A stretch of 64,000 nt of DNA, from the NCBI GenBank assembly GCA_960531495.1, contig OY482865.1:7330108-7394107 (forward strand), written 5' to 3'. The stretch is from Zeus faber. Its lineage: Eukaryota; Chordata; Actinopteri; Zeiformes; Zeidae. The position numbers and the translations under genes are program-made. Below are positions 33,301 through 50,454 of this stretch, in pieces (positions within the stretch are counted from its first letter, which is position 1; every line of letters begins with the position of its first letter). The notes below the pieces were generated by a model, which was not told the origin of the DNA, made no database searches, and was given only the letters and a program-made list of their open reading frames with translations.

Positions 33301-33358
33301 ATCCTGCCAAGCCCACACAGCTGGCAGTGCCCAGACTGTTGGCCTCCCAACACAAGCG
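30327..33358. other. Intronic sequence, no gene recognised
   Basis: 30960-31250 and 32640-32770 are complex and non-repetitive and could be conserved non-coding DNA. 31440-31560 has ATTCATAATCGAAAACCGATCG-like phrases suggestive of an old hAT-type element. A G run lies at about 31930-31947. Short GT/CA tracts are at about 32540-32566, 32884-32908 and 33061-33078. No exon is seen. Confidence 0.4.

Positions 33359-33437
<79 letters not shown>
33359..33437. repeat. (CA)n microsatellite
   Basis: Pure CA run of about 78 bp. Confidence 0.97.
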
Positions 33438-33439
<2 letters not shown>

Positions 33440-33644
33440 CAGGACAAACTGAACACCAAAGTACTGGGCACATGCTGGAAATAGAGAGGGGGAAACCGGG
33501 GTAGTGGGATGAATAGCAGGAAGAGGGGGTTGAGTCGGTGGATCAGAAGATGGGAAGTAAATGAGGGGGTTGGGGCTGTCCCAAACAGAAAGAAGGATAG
33601 TTGGAACGATGAATTAAGATTTTAAAAAAACAAAAAAAAAAACG

Positions 33645-34208
33645 GAGATTGTCCGTGTCAGACGCTTTTTCACAAACTGGAAATAATCCGTTGGGATTAG
33701 ACGAGGGGCGGAGCCTGGGTAGAGCATGCAGGCGGCAGGACGTGACGCAATGACGCTGCGGAGTTTTACAGCGCACCCAAGATTGCGGACGAGGCTACAG
33801 ACCTATCAGTTGCTGTAAAAAAAAAAAAGTTTTTATGTTGATGCTCAATGTATTTGGACGTATCCGCAATATCAACTAGAGCGTGGAAAGGAAAGCAGAA
33901 AGGGGTACGCCGCAGCTAGGCTCCGTGCACGAGGATCCGCACAAAGGTAAATAACTGGCGCATGATAAGAGACGTCATCAACATGAGACAGGCCCACTCG
34001 CTCGCTGTGAATGCACCAGACAATTACCTGCTCTGTTCACACATACCACTCGATGGGACCGCACCCGGCCCCTGTACTCGGGGTGCTGGCTGGGTAACGT
34101 CCGGGTAATCTCCCGTCTAAGTGACTCGGACATTTTGCGTTCACACATACAGCTCCTCCGGGTAATGTCTGGGTCATTTCAGGGTCGCCGTGCATGTGTG
34201 AAGGCGGC
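33645..34208 (-). mobile_element. MITE family 1, copy 2 (inverted)
   Basis: Reverse-orientation relative of 1775-2416. The end at 34190-34208 reads GTGCATGTGTGAAGGCGGC, and blocks at 33650-33810 and 33940-34180 are the reverse complements of blocks in copy 1. The other terminus is missing: similarity stops near 33645, next to an A-rich run. No coding sequence. Confidence 0.8.
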
Positions 34209-34444
34209 TCTGATGAATCACATCCTTCAAAGTGCACCGCATTTGATGTAAGTGACAGCTTTTTTGAGGGTTGGAACGGATTTGGTTGTAGGGAAATGAA
34301 AACCAGGCTGAACCGAAGGACTTGTGAATTGATTTGAAAAATGTTCTCCCTTTACTGATTTGTTTTTGAAGACATTTTTGTTTTTATCTGTCACAACCCA
34401 TTTCCAAGTTAGCGCTTGCTCCAGTTTTGGTTTATGTTTGTAAA

Positions 34445-34446
<2 letters not shown>

Positions 34447-34540
<94 letters not shown>
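34447..34540. repeat. (TG)n microsatellite
   Basis: Pure TG run of about 94 bp, followed by a looser GT-rich stretch near 34597-34615. Confidence 0.97.
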
Positions 34541-34541
<1 letters not shown>

Positions 34542-35151
34542 AGGGTGGATTTTGGTGCGTGCCAGCGTTTCTTCATGCGTTTGGGTGTATGAATCTGTTT
34601 GTTGTGTGTGTGTGCGTTTGTTCTTACCACTTACTTTGCCTCTTTTGTGTCATTTTGCGCTGTGCATAAATCTCAGTGTAAGTTTCTCACAAAAGAGTGT
34701 TTAATTCCATGCCATCGTTTCATTTTTTTGCAGTATACACATTTATATCGCAACATGTCCACCAGTAATCTGTATTTATGTAGGTCCGGTTCCCCTGCCA
34801 AGACAATTAACAATAGAGCCTTTGAAGGTTTGAAGTTGGAATCATTCATTCGCAATCTTGACCTGGCCTGAAGTGCAAGTCACGCAGGCATCGATGCATA
34901 TGTGAGATTTGCATAGACTTGTGACCCAACCATCTTGGATTTACCACCTTTACCCACACGACCAGAGAAGTGACATGGGCGAGGCAGGGTGACTTATACT
35001 GAAGGTGTCCCATCTTAAGCCTTATGCACTGAATCTGAAAAAGGTCATTCACTTCTATGGAGGGTCAGAAAATGCAGTGCTCCAACCCCCTGCTGTGCAG
35101 AGACGTGTGTCTGACCGAGGGATCGGACGCCTTTGACATAGTGAATTAAAC
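34541..35151. other. Intronic sequence, no gene recognised
   Basis: Ordinary intron DNA. Nothing coding or repetitive could be bounded. Confidence 0.5.
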
Positions 35152-35371
35152 TGGGGGGACGGTAGCTCAGGAGGTAGAGCTGGTCGTCTAGTAATCTAAA
35201 GGTTGCTGGTTCGATCCCAGGCTCCTCCTGCTAGCATGCTGTAGTGTCCTTGAGCAAGACACTTAACCCCTCATTGCTCCTGATGGCTGCGTCCGTCGGT
35301 GTTTGAATAATTGTAAGTCGCTTTGGATAAAAGCGTCTGCTAAATGACTAAATGTAAATGTAAAAATGTAA
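35152..35371 (+). mobile_element. tRNA-derived SINE
   Basis: The head is tRNA-like, with an A-box region (GGTAGCTCAGGAGGTAGAGC, 35161-35180) and a B box (GGTTCGATCCC, 35208-35218), the internal RNA polymerase III promoter. The body holds the phrase TTGAGCAAGACACTTAACCC. The 3' part has the tail found in many teleost SINEs, GCTTTGGATAAAAGCGTC, ending in (AAATGTA)-type repeats. About 220 bp and complete-looking. It moves using LINE enzymes; the partner LINE is not established here. Confidence 0.93.
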
Positions 35372-36618
35372 ACTGCATATAATCACAACGTTTATTATTC
35401 TTAACTTTGGGTATATTAATTGACTGTGTGTTTTTATGAATTTGTGCGCACTTGCAAGCACCGTATAAATGACGTTTTCCACTCTTTCATTAATAAAGCG
35501 TAGAGAATGTCTTCCATGGTCAAAATAAAGGAATAAAGCTGCACTTTTACTTTGAAGGTAGGCCTTATAATGAAAGAGGGACTCTAGAGCTAATTGTCGA
35601 TAAGATGGACAAGGTCTCAACTGTTGTTTAATTGATGTAATTACAGGAGGTAGTCCCAGTGAAGAATCCTCTCCGGGGACTTGTCACTTTAAACCGTATA
35701 CGTACATTCTTGAACATTTTATTCATTGCAATTTGAAGCTGACTTTAAGGATCACCAGCCTCCCATTTCCAGCCATATGCTGCTACAGTGCCACTGCTGC
35801 TGCTGTTTGTGTAATTTCCCCCAGTGTCCACAGGGGGCACTGTTGTCCTACGTTCCCATCCCCGCTCTGTGCTCCATCCGAAACCGGCGGTGTCCTCTGC
35901 CACGCTCACAGCCCATCCTACGCTGTCCTTGTTATTGTGACGAGCTATCCTCCATTCCAGTTCCAACCCCTGGACGCTTGGAAACCGTCCTGTCTAATCC
36001 GCTGTGCACTTGAGGTCCAGGGTTGGACGCCAGCCCCGCGGCCACGCTTTAATCACAACAAAGACCGGCCGCCGCACTGTGTGTGAAGCGTCTTTTCTTT
36101 AGCCTCTTTGTCCTCGCACCTCATTACAGCTCTTAAGCAATCAGATATCTGACCCTCACTGGTTAAATGTACCGCGGCTCCGCTCCGGCCGTGAAATCTC
36201 CGCTTATAGATTTTCGATGTAGTTCATTTTAGTTGATTTCAACCGTGGCGTCTGTTATCGATGCACCTTAGAGGAAATCAAATCAGCTCCTTGACACTAA
36301 TAAGAGTGGGGGTTGACCGGGTGGATGGACTCCGCCTCTCAGCCTGTGGTGACATGTTATAAATAGCAGTTATTTAATTTTTTTATTATTTTAATCTACT
36401 TGTATTTCCTGGGTGGGTGGATTCTTTCTTCCTTGCTTGCTTGCTCTCTTTCCCTCTCTTTCCCTCTCTTTCTCTCTCTTTCTTTCTCCCTTTCTCTCTC
36501 ACCCCCACCCATACCTCCCTGACCCCTTAATTGGTGTTGGGAAGCATTGTAGTCCAGGCCCGGTACTACATCCTGTGCAGTGTTCCACTGGGGTTGCCAA
36601 GGTTACCAAGTTGAGATG
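35372..36618. other. Intronic sequence, no gene recognised
   Basis: 35700-36300 is complex, non-repetitive DNA with open frames on both strands but no recognised protein. A pyrimidine-rich patch lies at about 36430-36500. Confidence 0.45.
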
Positions 36619-36715
<97 letters not shown>

Positions 36716-36861
36716 CGCACATTTGTGATTGAGGAGGATACAGAGGCAGAGAGGGGAGACTGGCATGTAGATACTGGCTTCTAGAGAGATATTGACTTTG
36801 ACATCAGGCTTAATGAGCAAGGCATACACTATACAATGCATATGCAGTGTGTGTATGTGTG

Positions 36862-36893
<32 letters not shown>
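36619..36893. repeat. (GT)n and (TA)n microsatellites
   Basis: Pure GT run of about 95 bp at 36619-36714, then non-repetitive DNA, then a short (AT)n run of about 28 bp at 36866-36893. Confidence 0.95.
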
Positions 36894-36897
<4 letters not shown>

Positions 36898-38187
36898 AAA
36901 AGTCATTCAAAGACCAATAACGGTTAAGGTTCTCGTTCTCTCTCTCTCCACCCCCCTTGTATCACTGTTAATCATACCCGCCCCATCTCCTCTCCAGTGC
37001 CTTGTCATGGGCTTGTCAAAAGCCTGTCAGAGCTGTGCCGTCCGTCACACACTAGCGCCGGTAATGACATCAGACGACACTGAGCATTGAAGTCGCTCAC
37101 TGGAGATGATTGGCAACTTGACGCGCTCGCAGCTGGATAACTCCCGCGGCGGCTGCACGTTTCATCAAACCCGGCTCTAACTTAGCCGGCGGTGGACTCG
37201 AGACCGAAGAACAGGATGATTGTCTGGCTGTAATAGCACCCAACGGAGCTGAAAACTATACTCGGCAGAATTTGTTCATTTTCTGATACAAAATACAAGT
37301 AGAAGTACGCGCAAGATAGTTTGTAAGATAATGACACTTGGTGTACGTCATGGTGCAATCACCATCATGACATTTAAATTGACATTCAGTTGCTATTCAA
37401 ATAATTGCATTTCTTTTTGTTCATTTCATGCCAGTATTATAGTGGCATAAAATAAAACTTCATTTGATAGTAGGTGTCCATCTATTGCAGAAAAGGCATG
37501 TATTGAACTTTGGACCATACAATATTGGCTAGACTCTTCATTTATATTTGTTGGGACATAAACAAAAAAAAAAACTTAAAGTTGGATGCAAATCCTTGTG
37601 AATTTTGTTTTCTTGTGGAAACTATTTTACAAAAAAATATTGCCATCTGCCCAAATAATTGCAATGGGGCAATTATGTAATAATTGTGACGGCTCAAGTC
37701 CCTTTAGCCTTCCCTTCTTCCTGTTCAATTGGTTTCAAAGAGGACTTTATTTTTAACCAATTCTCATTCAGTTTGAGTTGCTCATTCCTTGTCGTACTAT
37801 GCTTAACCTCATTTTGCACTTTTTAATATGTATTGGATTAAAAAGAGGCGACAAAAAACAGCAATACAGCGTTGAAGACAGCGTTGCAGAAATACATATT
37901 TTCTGTGGATCCATACATCAGTACCTAAAATAAGATAAGACTACCCGATGCTGGCCCTAGTGCAGCAGCCCGCATGCCTGCCTGCCTGCCTCACCCCGTC
38001 TTTCTGTATCAGCTGTTATTTCGTCCATCAATCTCTACCTCCCTTTCAGCTCCATCCCTTCTCACCTGCCAGCTTCCAGCTCCTGCGCTCATCATTTTGT
38101 ACTTAAATCTCTCTTCCTCCCCATTCATACATTCCTAGTTCTCTGTCCTAAAGCTCCTAAATCTCTCTCTCTGTTTGTTTCAATCCC
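36894..38187. other. Intronic sequence, enhancer-like in part
   Basis: 36950-37210 is complex and CpG-containing, with motifs such as GTTAATCATAC and GGAGATGATTGGCAAC. It could be conserved non-coding DNA. The rest is AT-rich with no recognised feature. Confidence 0.35.
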
Positions 38188-38252
38188 TTGGTTTTCAATT
38201 CGTGCTCCTTCCACTGGAGAAAAGATGGCCAGGGTCCTTGCTGTAGTTTAGC
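38188..38252 (+). repeat. Shared 65-bp module, copy 1
   Basis: A 38-bp segment (38203-38240, starting TGCTCCTTCCACTGGAGA) is identical to 51882-51919, with further similarity on both sides (CTTGGTTTTC upstream, TGTAGTT downstream). A CT repeat follows within a few bases here, and about 50 bp after copy 2. The repeat family is unknown. Confidence 0.85.
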
Positions 38253-38610
38253 TCTCTCTCTCTCTCTGTCCTTCACACTTAGCTTTTCCCTCCTTTGCCT
38301 TGGTTCACTGGACACTCGCCACTCATTTACAGTTTGTGTAGCGACTGTTATGTACATAATGTCTGCACCCATATACATGGTTTGGAGCATCCCGAGCCAT
38401 TGCAAAGTGCTGGCACGCCGCAGCCAGACAGGGGAGGTGCCGCGAGCTACAACTCCGGTCGGCGGTCACGTCCGGGCACGACATCTGATACATCTGCTGT
38501 GTGTAGGCTGCCGGTGCTTCTGCTCATTTGACCCGGAAGACTCTCCTTAGCCGCAGTTTTTCCTCGCCATTTTCCTCGTCTTTCCTCTCCCGGGTTCTGC
38601 CGCGCTTCTG
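38253..38610. other. Intronic sequence, no gene recognised
   Basis: A CT-rich start, then ordinary DNA up to the left end of MITE copy 3. Confidence 0.5.
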
Positions 38611-39686
38611 AAGCCGCTTCCACACATGCACTGCAACCCTGAACTCGCTGTATCTAGACGTTACCCGGGGGAGCTGTATGCGAGAACACGCATCTCGGAA
38701 TCAGTTTGACCGGACATTAAAACAGACTTTGCACTGCCAGCTCCCGAGTACAAAGTCGAAGTAATGTAGTGTATGTAATGTCCCGTTGAGCCCATGTGTG
38801 AAGAGAGCTGGTCGTTGTCCGGAGAATTCGTGACGAGCGGGTGGGCGTGTTGATGACATTGCACATGTGCACTAGGGTTGCCGGTGTTACAGTGTTCAGG
38901 CGTCCACTGTCGTTTTGCTTTTTTTTTTTTTTTTTTTTTGTATTTTATTTTTTTCATAGAAAACTCTGCAAATAAAAACCCATTTAGTTAATTGTCGCAT
39001 ATCAGTTCCAACGTTAATTAAATAATAATAATAAAAAACTCTTAATGTGTAAAATACTAAATGTGTTATCAATACTTGTCACAGCTAAGTCACAGCACAG
39101 TCTGCGGAGTCACATTTCTCTTATCACGGGTCGAGAGGAGAGAGGCTTTACAGCGGAAGACGTTACATCATGTCTAGATTGGGACCTGTCTCTCCATGCG
39201 TCATCATCCCGAGTAATTAGCGCCCGTGCATAACGGGGACACCCCCCCCCCCCCCCCCCCAATTTATTAAGCGGCGGCAAAAGTTCCTCACCGTGGCACC
39301 CCTAATGTGCACGCGTGTGCATATAGGTGGCTTTTTACGATAGTTGAAGACTTTACACGGCATGTGGTGAATGAGCTGTGTACACAATGAAACAGCTCCA
39401 AGCGCAACAAGCGTGTTTCACCCTAGCGATTCGGGGGGATATTTATCAGGCGATGGTATATAGTATTTACTCTGTCTAATCCCTGATCGAGTCCCTTTGC
39501 CGCCTCCTGCACGTTCCACCCAGGCGCCACGCCCCTCCTCGACCAAACGGAGTATTTACACTACATGAGAACGCTTTCGACACGGACAAGCTCCCGTTGT
39601 GAGTTACACGTGTGGAAGGGGAACTTGGGACAATGTGCAGACCTGGTTCTCCGGACAATTTCCAGAGTCCCCGTATGAAAACAGCA
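38611..39686 (+). mobile_element. MITE family 1, copy 3 (long, diverged)
   Basis: The left end AAGCCGCTTCCACACATGCA (38611-38630) matches the ends of copies 1 and 2, followed by the shared GTTACCCGGGGGAGCTGTATG block. The right part (about 39470-39686) matches the other half of copy 1, including GACACGGACAA and the CCGTATGAAAACAGC end. The middle contains extra AT-rich DNA, poly(T) at about 38917-38939 and a C run at about 39243-39260, so the copy is longer than copy 1. No coding capacity. Confidence 0.7.
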
Positions 39687-39863
39687 TATGAGTGATGTGC
39701 AGTCTGCTCCCGTGAAATACTCTCTGGTCTAGTCCTTACACTTGTCCCCACATCACCATGACACTTTGGATGGTTGAAGATGGATTTGTTGTGTGATGAC
39801 TCCCTCCAACCTCCCTCCCTCTGTTGACTTATTATCTACCAGGCTGGAGTCACAACCTACCGC

Positions 39864-39917
<54 letters not shown>

Positions 39918-40901
39918 GCGCGTGTGCGTGCGTGCGTGCGTGCGCGCGCGCGCGCGCAATGGACCAACCTACCTATGATAATGGGTTAGGGCAGGACACA
40001 CGGGATCAGTCTCTTGACCTTAAACTCTTTGAGTCGCAGTTCAGATTTTGTTCGGTTCACCGCCGGTGGTCTTGTAGATGTTCGGTTTGATTATGTTTTT
40101 TTTTTTTTTTTTTTTTTTTCCCCTCTGTCTCTGATTTTTCAAAAACCTCCCCTGCTCTGCGTCTTCCAGCTTCTCATGTGTCCGGCCAAAATAGCTGAAA
40201 ACACTTTCCGACGGATTGGGGAAAAATCCTTTTCCTCCCTACATCATTATCGGTGTCCGGCCCTTCCGTACCTCCTACCAAAGTGACTAGTTCCCGTCGA
40301 GCCTCTGACACCGGCTGCGGTCTTTATGGATTCAGGAAAGGTGCTGCTGTGCTAGTACCTTATAGGTTACAAAATATTGGTATAGCTTGGAGAGTAATGT
40401 CATATTTTTATTTCTGCATCTTTATTTTTCCTACGGTTTATGTGTGGTACTTGTCCAAAACCTTAAATTCTTACACTCTTAGATCTTGCAGTGTTATACA
40501 ATATTTAACTGTGTCGCACATTTACATATATTCAATACACGCTGCATTGTAAAAAAGCATGTTGTGATACGTGATATTCCAAATAAATAAACTTTAAAGA
40601 AACGAACTGAGCTACTTTCAGCAACGTAGCTGACAGGAACCCCTTGATTCAGTGGAATTCAGGGGTAATAAAACCACATCAAAAACACATCACAAATTCT
40701 TTAGTTATTGAGTTTTTTACTCTGCAGGTTATCTCGCTCATTACATTCCTGCCATGTCGTGGAATAACTTAACATATAAAAAGGCTGATTTGCCTCCTTT
40801 CCTCATCTTTGGAAAAATATCTGTTTCTTAAACGGATTATGATCTTATATTCTTGTGAAAGATAAGTACAACATTTATTGCACATTCCTGAGCTAATTCC
40901 C
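39687..40901. other. Intronic sequence with GT/GC-rich tract
   Basis: (GT)n at about 39869-39911 running into alternating GT/GC to about 39958, a potential Z-DNA-forming purine-pyrimidine alternation. Poly(T) at about 40098-40120. No exon is seen. Confidence 0.6.
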
Positions 40902-40978
40902 TGTTTGTGTGTGTGTGTGTGTGTGTGCGTGCCTGTGTGTGTGTGTGTGTGCGCGTCTGCGTGTGCGCACGTCCATAG
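40902..40978 (+). promoter_or_regulatory. TG-repeat 3' splice site of TBC exon B
   Basis: From a branch-point-like GAGCTAAT (about 40891-40898) to the acceptor CCATAG at 40978 there is no AG. The space is filled by interrupted TG repeat rather than a polypyrimidine tract. The acceptor is fixed by phase: the exon must begin with AG to complete the GAG codon split with exon A. Confidence 0.75.
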
Positions 40979-41085
40979 AGGAGGAGGTGGAGAACTTTGA
41001 TGTGTCAAGTCTTCAGGAGGAGGCGCTGAGGAACATCGAGGCAGACAGCTTCTGGTGCATGAGTAAACTGCTAGATGGCATCCAG
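40979..41085 (+). CDS. tbc1d22a/b: TBC1D22-family Rab-GAP, TBC-domain exon B
   Basis: Internal exon of 107 nt. Its first two bases complete a Glu codon with the last base of exon A. It then encodes EEVENFDVSSLQEEALRNIE followed by ADSFWCMSKLLDGIQ, ending CAG|GTAAAC in phase 0. The second half is almost invariant in the TBC1D22 family and forms helices of the TBC domain after the glutamine finger. The first half is an acidic linker that differs between paralogues; VENFDV is closer to TBC1D22B as I recall it. The donor lacks the usual G at +5 and runs directly into a CA repeat, and the acceptor lacks a polypyrimidine tract, so the exon is weakly defined at both ends. The reading frame is intact. 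Confidence 0.95.
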
Positions 41086-41087
41086 GT

Positions 41088-41120
<33 letters not shown>
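41086..41120 (+). promoter_or_regulatory. Weak 5' splice site merging into (CA)n
   Basis: GTAAAC at the donor, then an uninterrupted CA repeat from about 41089 to 41120. CA-rich elements next to donors are known hnRNP L binding sites that can raise or lower exon inclusion; an effect here is inferred. Confidence 0.8.
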
Positions 41121-46942
<5,822 letters not shown>

Positions 46943-47085
46943 TCAAGTAATGTCAAGTGTATTTATATAGCCAGTAATCACAGTACAACCTCAAAGGGTT
47001 TCACAAGCTTCAGATTTCACAAAGAAGTCAACAGCATCCCCTACCATTAGCCTCTACCCAGACAAGGAAAAAGTCCCAGAATAAT
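46943..47085 (+). repeat. Relict teleost repeat (tttatatagccc type)
   Basis: Reads TGTATTTATATAGCCAGTAA, then CTCAAAGGGTTTCACAAG, then AGACAAGGAAAAAGTCCCA. This order of phrases recurs in a repeat I recognise from many fish genomes. Here it is short and diverged, and the family name is not certain. Confidence 0.6.
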
Positions 47086-47904
47086 GTGATTTTTAAGTGA
47101 ATTTTGTGTGTTTTGCTTTATTTTTATACCTGACCTTTTCATTTAGTTTCCCCCAACACTTTCCTCAACTGACAAGCTCTGTTTGTATTGCCATTTCCTC
47201 CAAGGCCATATGCCACTTTGAATTGTACATGGTTTTCATTCATTTATTCACGCATTCATTTGTTTTTTACACATATTGTCACACACTGCAAAGCATTGTA
47301 TTTTGTTTTTCTAACAAGGCACACCAACCCATCAATGCCTTCCATCCCCTCTTTGATTTGTGGCCAACTGGGTTAAGCTAAGCCCAAGTTGGATTTAGAA
47401 TGTGTTCTCCCTGAAGCTTTCCAAGGCTTCACTGTGCCTGCATTTCTTATTTGCATCTTACATCAATGTCACCTACTTTGTTTAAATGAAGGCAGTCTTC
47501 AGTTCAACAAGGGCAAAACACAACACTAAAACATATACAGTACACACTGCCTGTGTGGTTTATTAAAAATGGCACCCAATAAAATTGTGCAAAATTCTAT
47601 GCACTATGCCTCATAATGTACATTCTGCTGGTATCAACTTTGTACAGGGTGTCTGTAGGTCCTTAAAATATCTTGTCCAAAAACGTCTTTTAATGTCTTA
47701 GAAATATTAGGCCTTAAATTTGAATTTCTTTATTCACATGTCTTCATTTCAACATAAACAACACATTTATTTTCAAAGTGAATCAATTCCTGCATGCATC
47801 ACTCAGAAATCTGATTGAATAAAATATTTATAAAATGTAAGACTACCTCTGAACTTGTGCTTCCTTCCCTATTTCTAATACTTACCTCTGTCCTGGATTA
47901 ACCT
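47086..47904. other. Intronic sequence, no gene recognised
   Basis: AT-rich intron DNA up to the diverged left edge of Tc1 copy B. Confidence 0.5.
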
Positions 47905-49611
47905 AAAAGCAATTTCTCATGTCTATGTGTTCAAATCTCTGCATGCCTTTGGTATGTCATAGAGTAAAGCAAAGAAACTGTGAAAAGAGATACATTATTG
48001 CTAAAGAGATCAATTATATTAAAAAATGGCCTGGACTGATTTGTTGGGACCCTTAGAAAAGATTATAAATAATTGGATTTTAGTGATATTTCAAACTAAC
48101 TGTTTTGTTAAATTGGAATCACACGTCTTCAATCTTATAATCAGTCATTCAGCCTATTTAAATGGAGAAAAGCAGTCTGCTGTTTGGTATCATCGTGTGC
48201 ACCACACTGAGCATGGACCAGAGAAGGCAAAGGAGAGAGTTGTCTGAGAAGAGAGAAAGAAAATGATAGACAAGCATGTTCAGGGTAAATGCTATAAGAC
48301 ATCTCCAAGCAGTTGATGTTCCTGTGACTACAGTTGCAAATATTATAAAGAAGTTCAAGATCCATGGGAATGTAGCCAACCTCCCTGGACGCGGCCGCAT
48401 GAGGAAAATTGACCCCAGATTGAACAGAAGGTTAGTGCGACTGGTAGAAAAAGAGCCAAGGACAACTTCCAAAGAGGTACAAGCTGAACTCCAAGGTTAA
48501 GGTACATCAGTGTCTGATCGCACCATCCGTCGCTTTTTGAGTGACAGTGGGTTCTATGGAAGAAGACCCAGGAAGACTCCACTTTTGAAAGAAAAACATT
48601 AAAAAGCCAGACTGGAATTTGCTAAAATGCATATTGACAAGCCACAATGCTTCTGGGAGTCAAAAGTGAAGCGTTTTGTCAAATCACATCAGCTCTATGT
48701 TAACAGACGAAAAAAATTAAGCTTTCGAAGAAAAGTACACCAAACCTGCTGTGAAACATGGAGGAGGTTTGGTTATGTTTTGGGGCTGACTTGCTGCGTC
48801 TGGCACGAAGTGCCTTGAGTCTGTGCAGGGCACAATGAAATCTCAAGACTATCTAGGCATTCCGGAGCGAAACATACTGCCCAGTGTCAGAAAGCTCTGT
48901 CTCAGTCGCAGGTCATGGGTCCTCTGACAGGATAATGACCCAAAACACACAGGTAAATGCACCCAAGAATGGATAAGAACAAATCATTGGACTATTCTAA
49001 AGTAGCCTTCTGAGCCCTGATCTGAAGCCTATCGAACATCTATGGAAAGCGCTTAATAAATGCAGTCTGCAGAAGGCACCCTTCACACCTGAGACAGCTG
49101 GAGCAGTTTGTTCAGGATGAGTGGGCCCAACTACCTGTTGACAGGTGCAGAAGTCTCATTGAGAGCTGCAGAAACCTCTTGATTGCAGTGATTGCCTCTA
49201 AAGGTTGTGCAACAAAATATTAGGTTTAAGGGTCCCATCGTTTTTGTGCATGCCATTTTCATTTGTTTTTTTATGTAATATATTCTGTTTAATCAAAAAT
49301 CAAAATCAATGGAATAAACAATGATGGATGCCACTTACTATTGTGAGTTTTAAGTTATTTCAGAGAAAATTGTGGGTTCTTCTTTTTTCATCCAAGGGTA
49401 CCCACAAATTTGCCTAGGCCATTTTAGAATATAATTGATCTCTTTAGCAATAATTTATCTCTTTTCACAGTTTATTTTCTTTACTCTATGACATACCAAA
49501 GGCATGCAGGTATACATGAGAAAATTGCTTTTAAGTTTCATCACTTTTCAGGAGGAATGAAGCATTGTTTCAATGAGTTGTAAGGTACCAACAAATTTGT
49601 CCACGTCTGTA
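47905..49611 (+). mobile_element. Tc1-like transposon, copy B
   Basis: Same family and orientation as copy A. The left terminal repeat is lost or scrambled (good similarity begins near 47938), but the inner motif GACTGATTTGTTGGGACCC is present at about 48034-48052. The right arm is complete: inner motif near 49406-49425 and outer motif CCAACAAATTTGTCCACGTC near 49586-49605, with about 180 bp between them. That right arm is the inverted complement of copy A's left arm, so the family has long IR/DR-type terminal repeats of roughly 220 bp. Confidence 0.92.
48214..49221 (+). pseudogene. Tc1-like transposase, broken (copy B)
   Basis: Matches the copy A remnant over its whole length. The DNA-binding part is at 48276-48500 and ends in a TAA at 48498-48500, where copy A has CAA. 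The linker missing from copy A is present here (about 48630-48690). The first catalytic Asp is still readable in L-T-D-E near 48706-48717, and the second and the Glu in the regions near 48930 and 49037. Further damage includes a TAG plus a 2-bp loss near 49005-49012. Not functional. Confidence 0.9.
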
Positions 49612-50452
49612 CATAGCACATACCTCTATCATTATATGTGATACTTTAATAAATCAGAGAGAGATGATTTGTCCAAATCTCAGTTTTAAATATTGTTCAG
49701 TTGTTCTCTGAAGTAGTTCTTAAAAAGTAAAGCAAAATAAAAAAATTAAAAAACTCCTGTTATTCGTGTTCAGGGCAGGTCTTTTCTATACAAACCAACT
49801 AAACTGCACGCACGCACGCACACACACACTAAACTGTTTCTGTACACAGCGAGTCCCTGCTTTACCTACTGTGCGCACAGAGAGCAAATTTAAGTCAAAA
49901 TAGTTGAAAAGTCCATTTTTCTGTTAGTGCACCCTGGAGGGCTTTCAGTTTTAAAGGGAACTGATGCAAACTCGCCTTCTATGCTAATTCTTCAGATATG
50001 GCTTTCATAATGTGATTCATTTTTTTCCGGTCCAGAACCCAAGTTTGAACATTTTGATATTACCCTGAGATACAGGCTCATTAAAGTGCTGGGACCTGAT
50101 GTTAAAAGGTCTGTGACCCCATTAGGAACCGCACCCATTGAGACACTCACTATTGATCGCGCTTATTCATTAGGCAAAATGTGAAATATTTCATTAATTT
50201 CATTAAATTGCAAAGTTGTCAGTGAAGTTATCATCCATGCTAACAAACCACTAATAGCGTTGTTTTTGGAGAAAGTAGGTATGCGGACAAAAAATCACAT
50301 ATATGCAAAGAAATTAAACAAACCCCAAAAAATGGTGATCCATATCTGAACAGTTGTTGCAACAGAACTTAAATATACTGATCTGTGACAGTGTCTAGGG
50401 TTTTGTACCATGTGGAAGTAATATATCCTCTAATAAACATCTTAAAATCAGA
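49612..50452. other. Intronic sequence, no gene recognised
   Basis: A short CA run at about 49808-49829. The rest is AT-rich DNA without recognised features. Confidence 0.5.
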
Positions 50453-50454
50453 TA

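Noticed and set aside
35152..35230. Functional tRNA gene
   Set aside because: A and B boxes are present but the cloverleaf is imperfect, and the sequence continues into a SINE body and tail.
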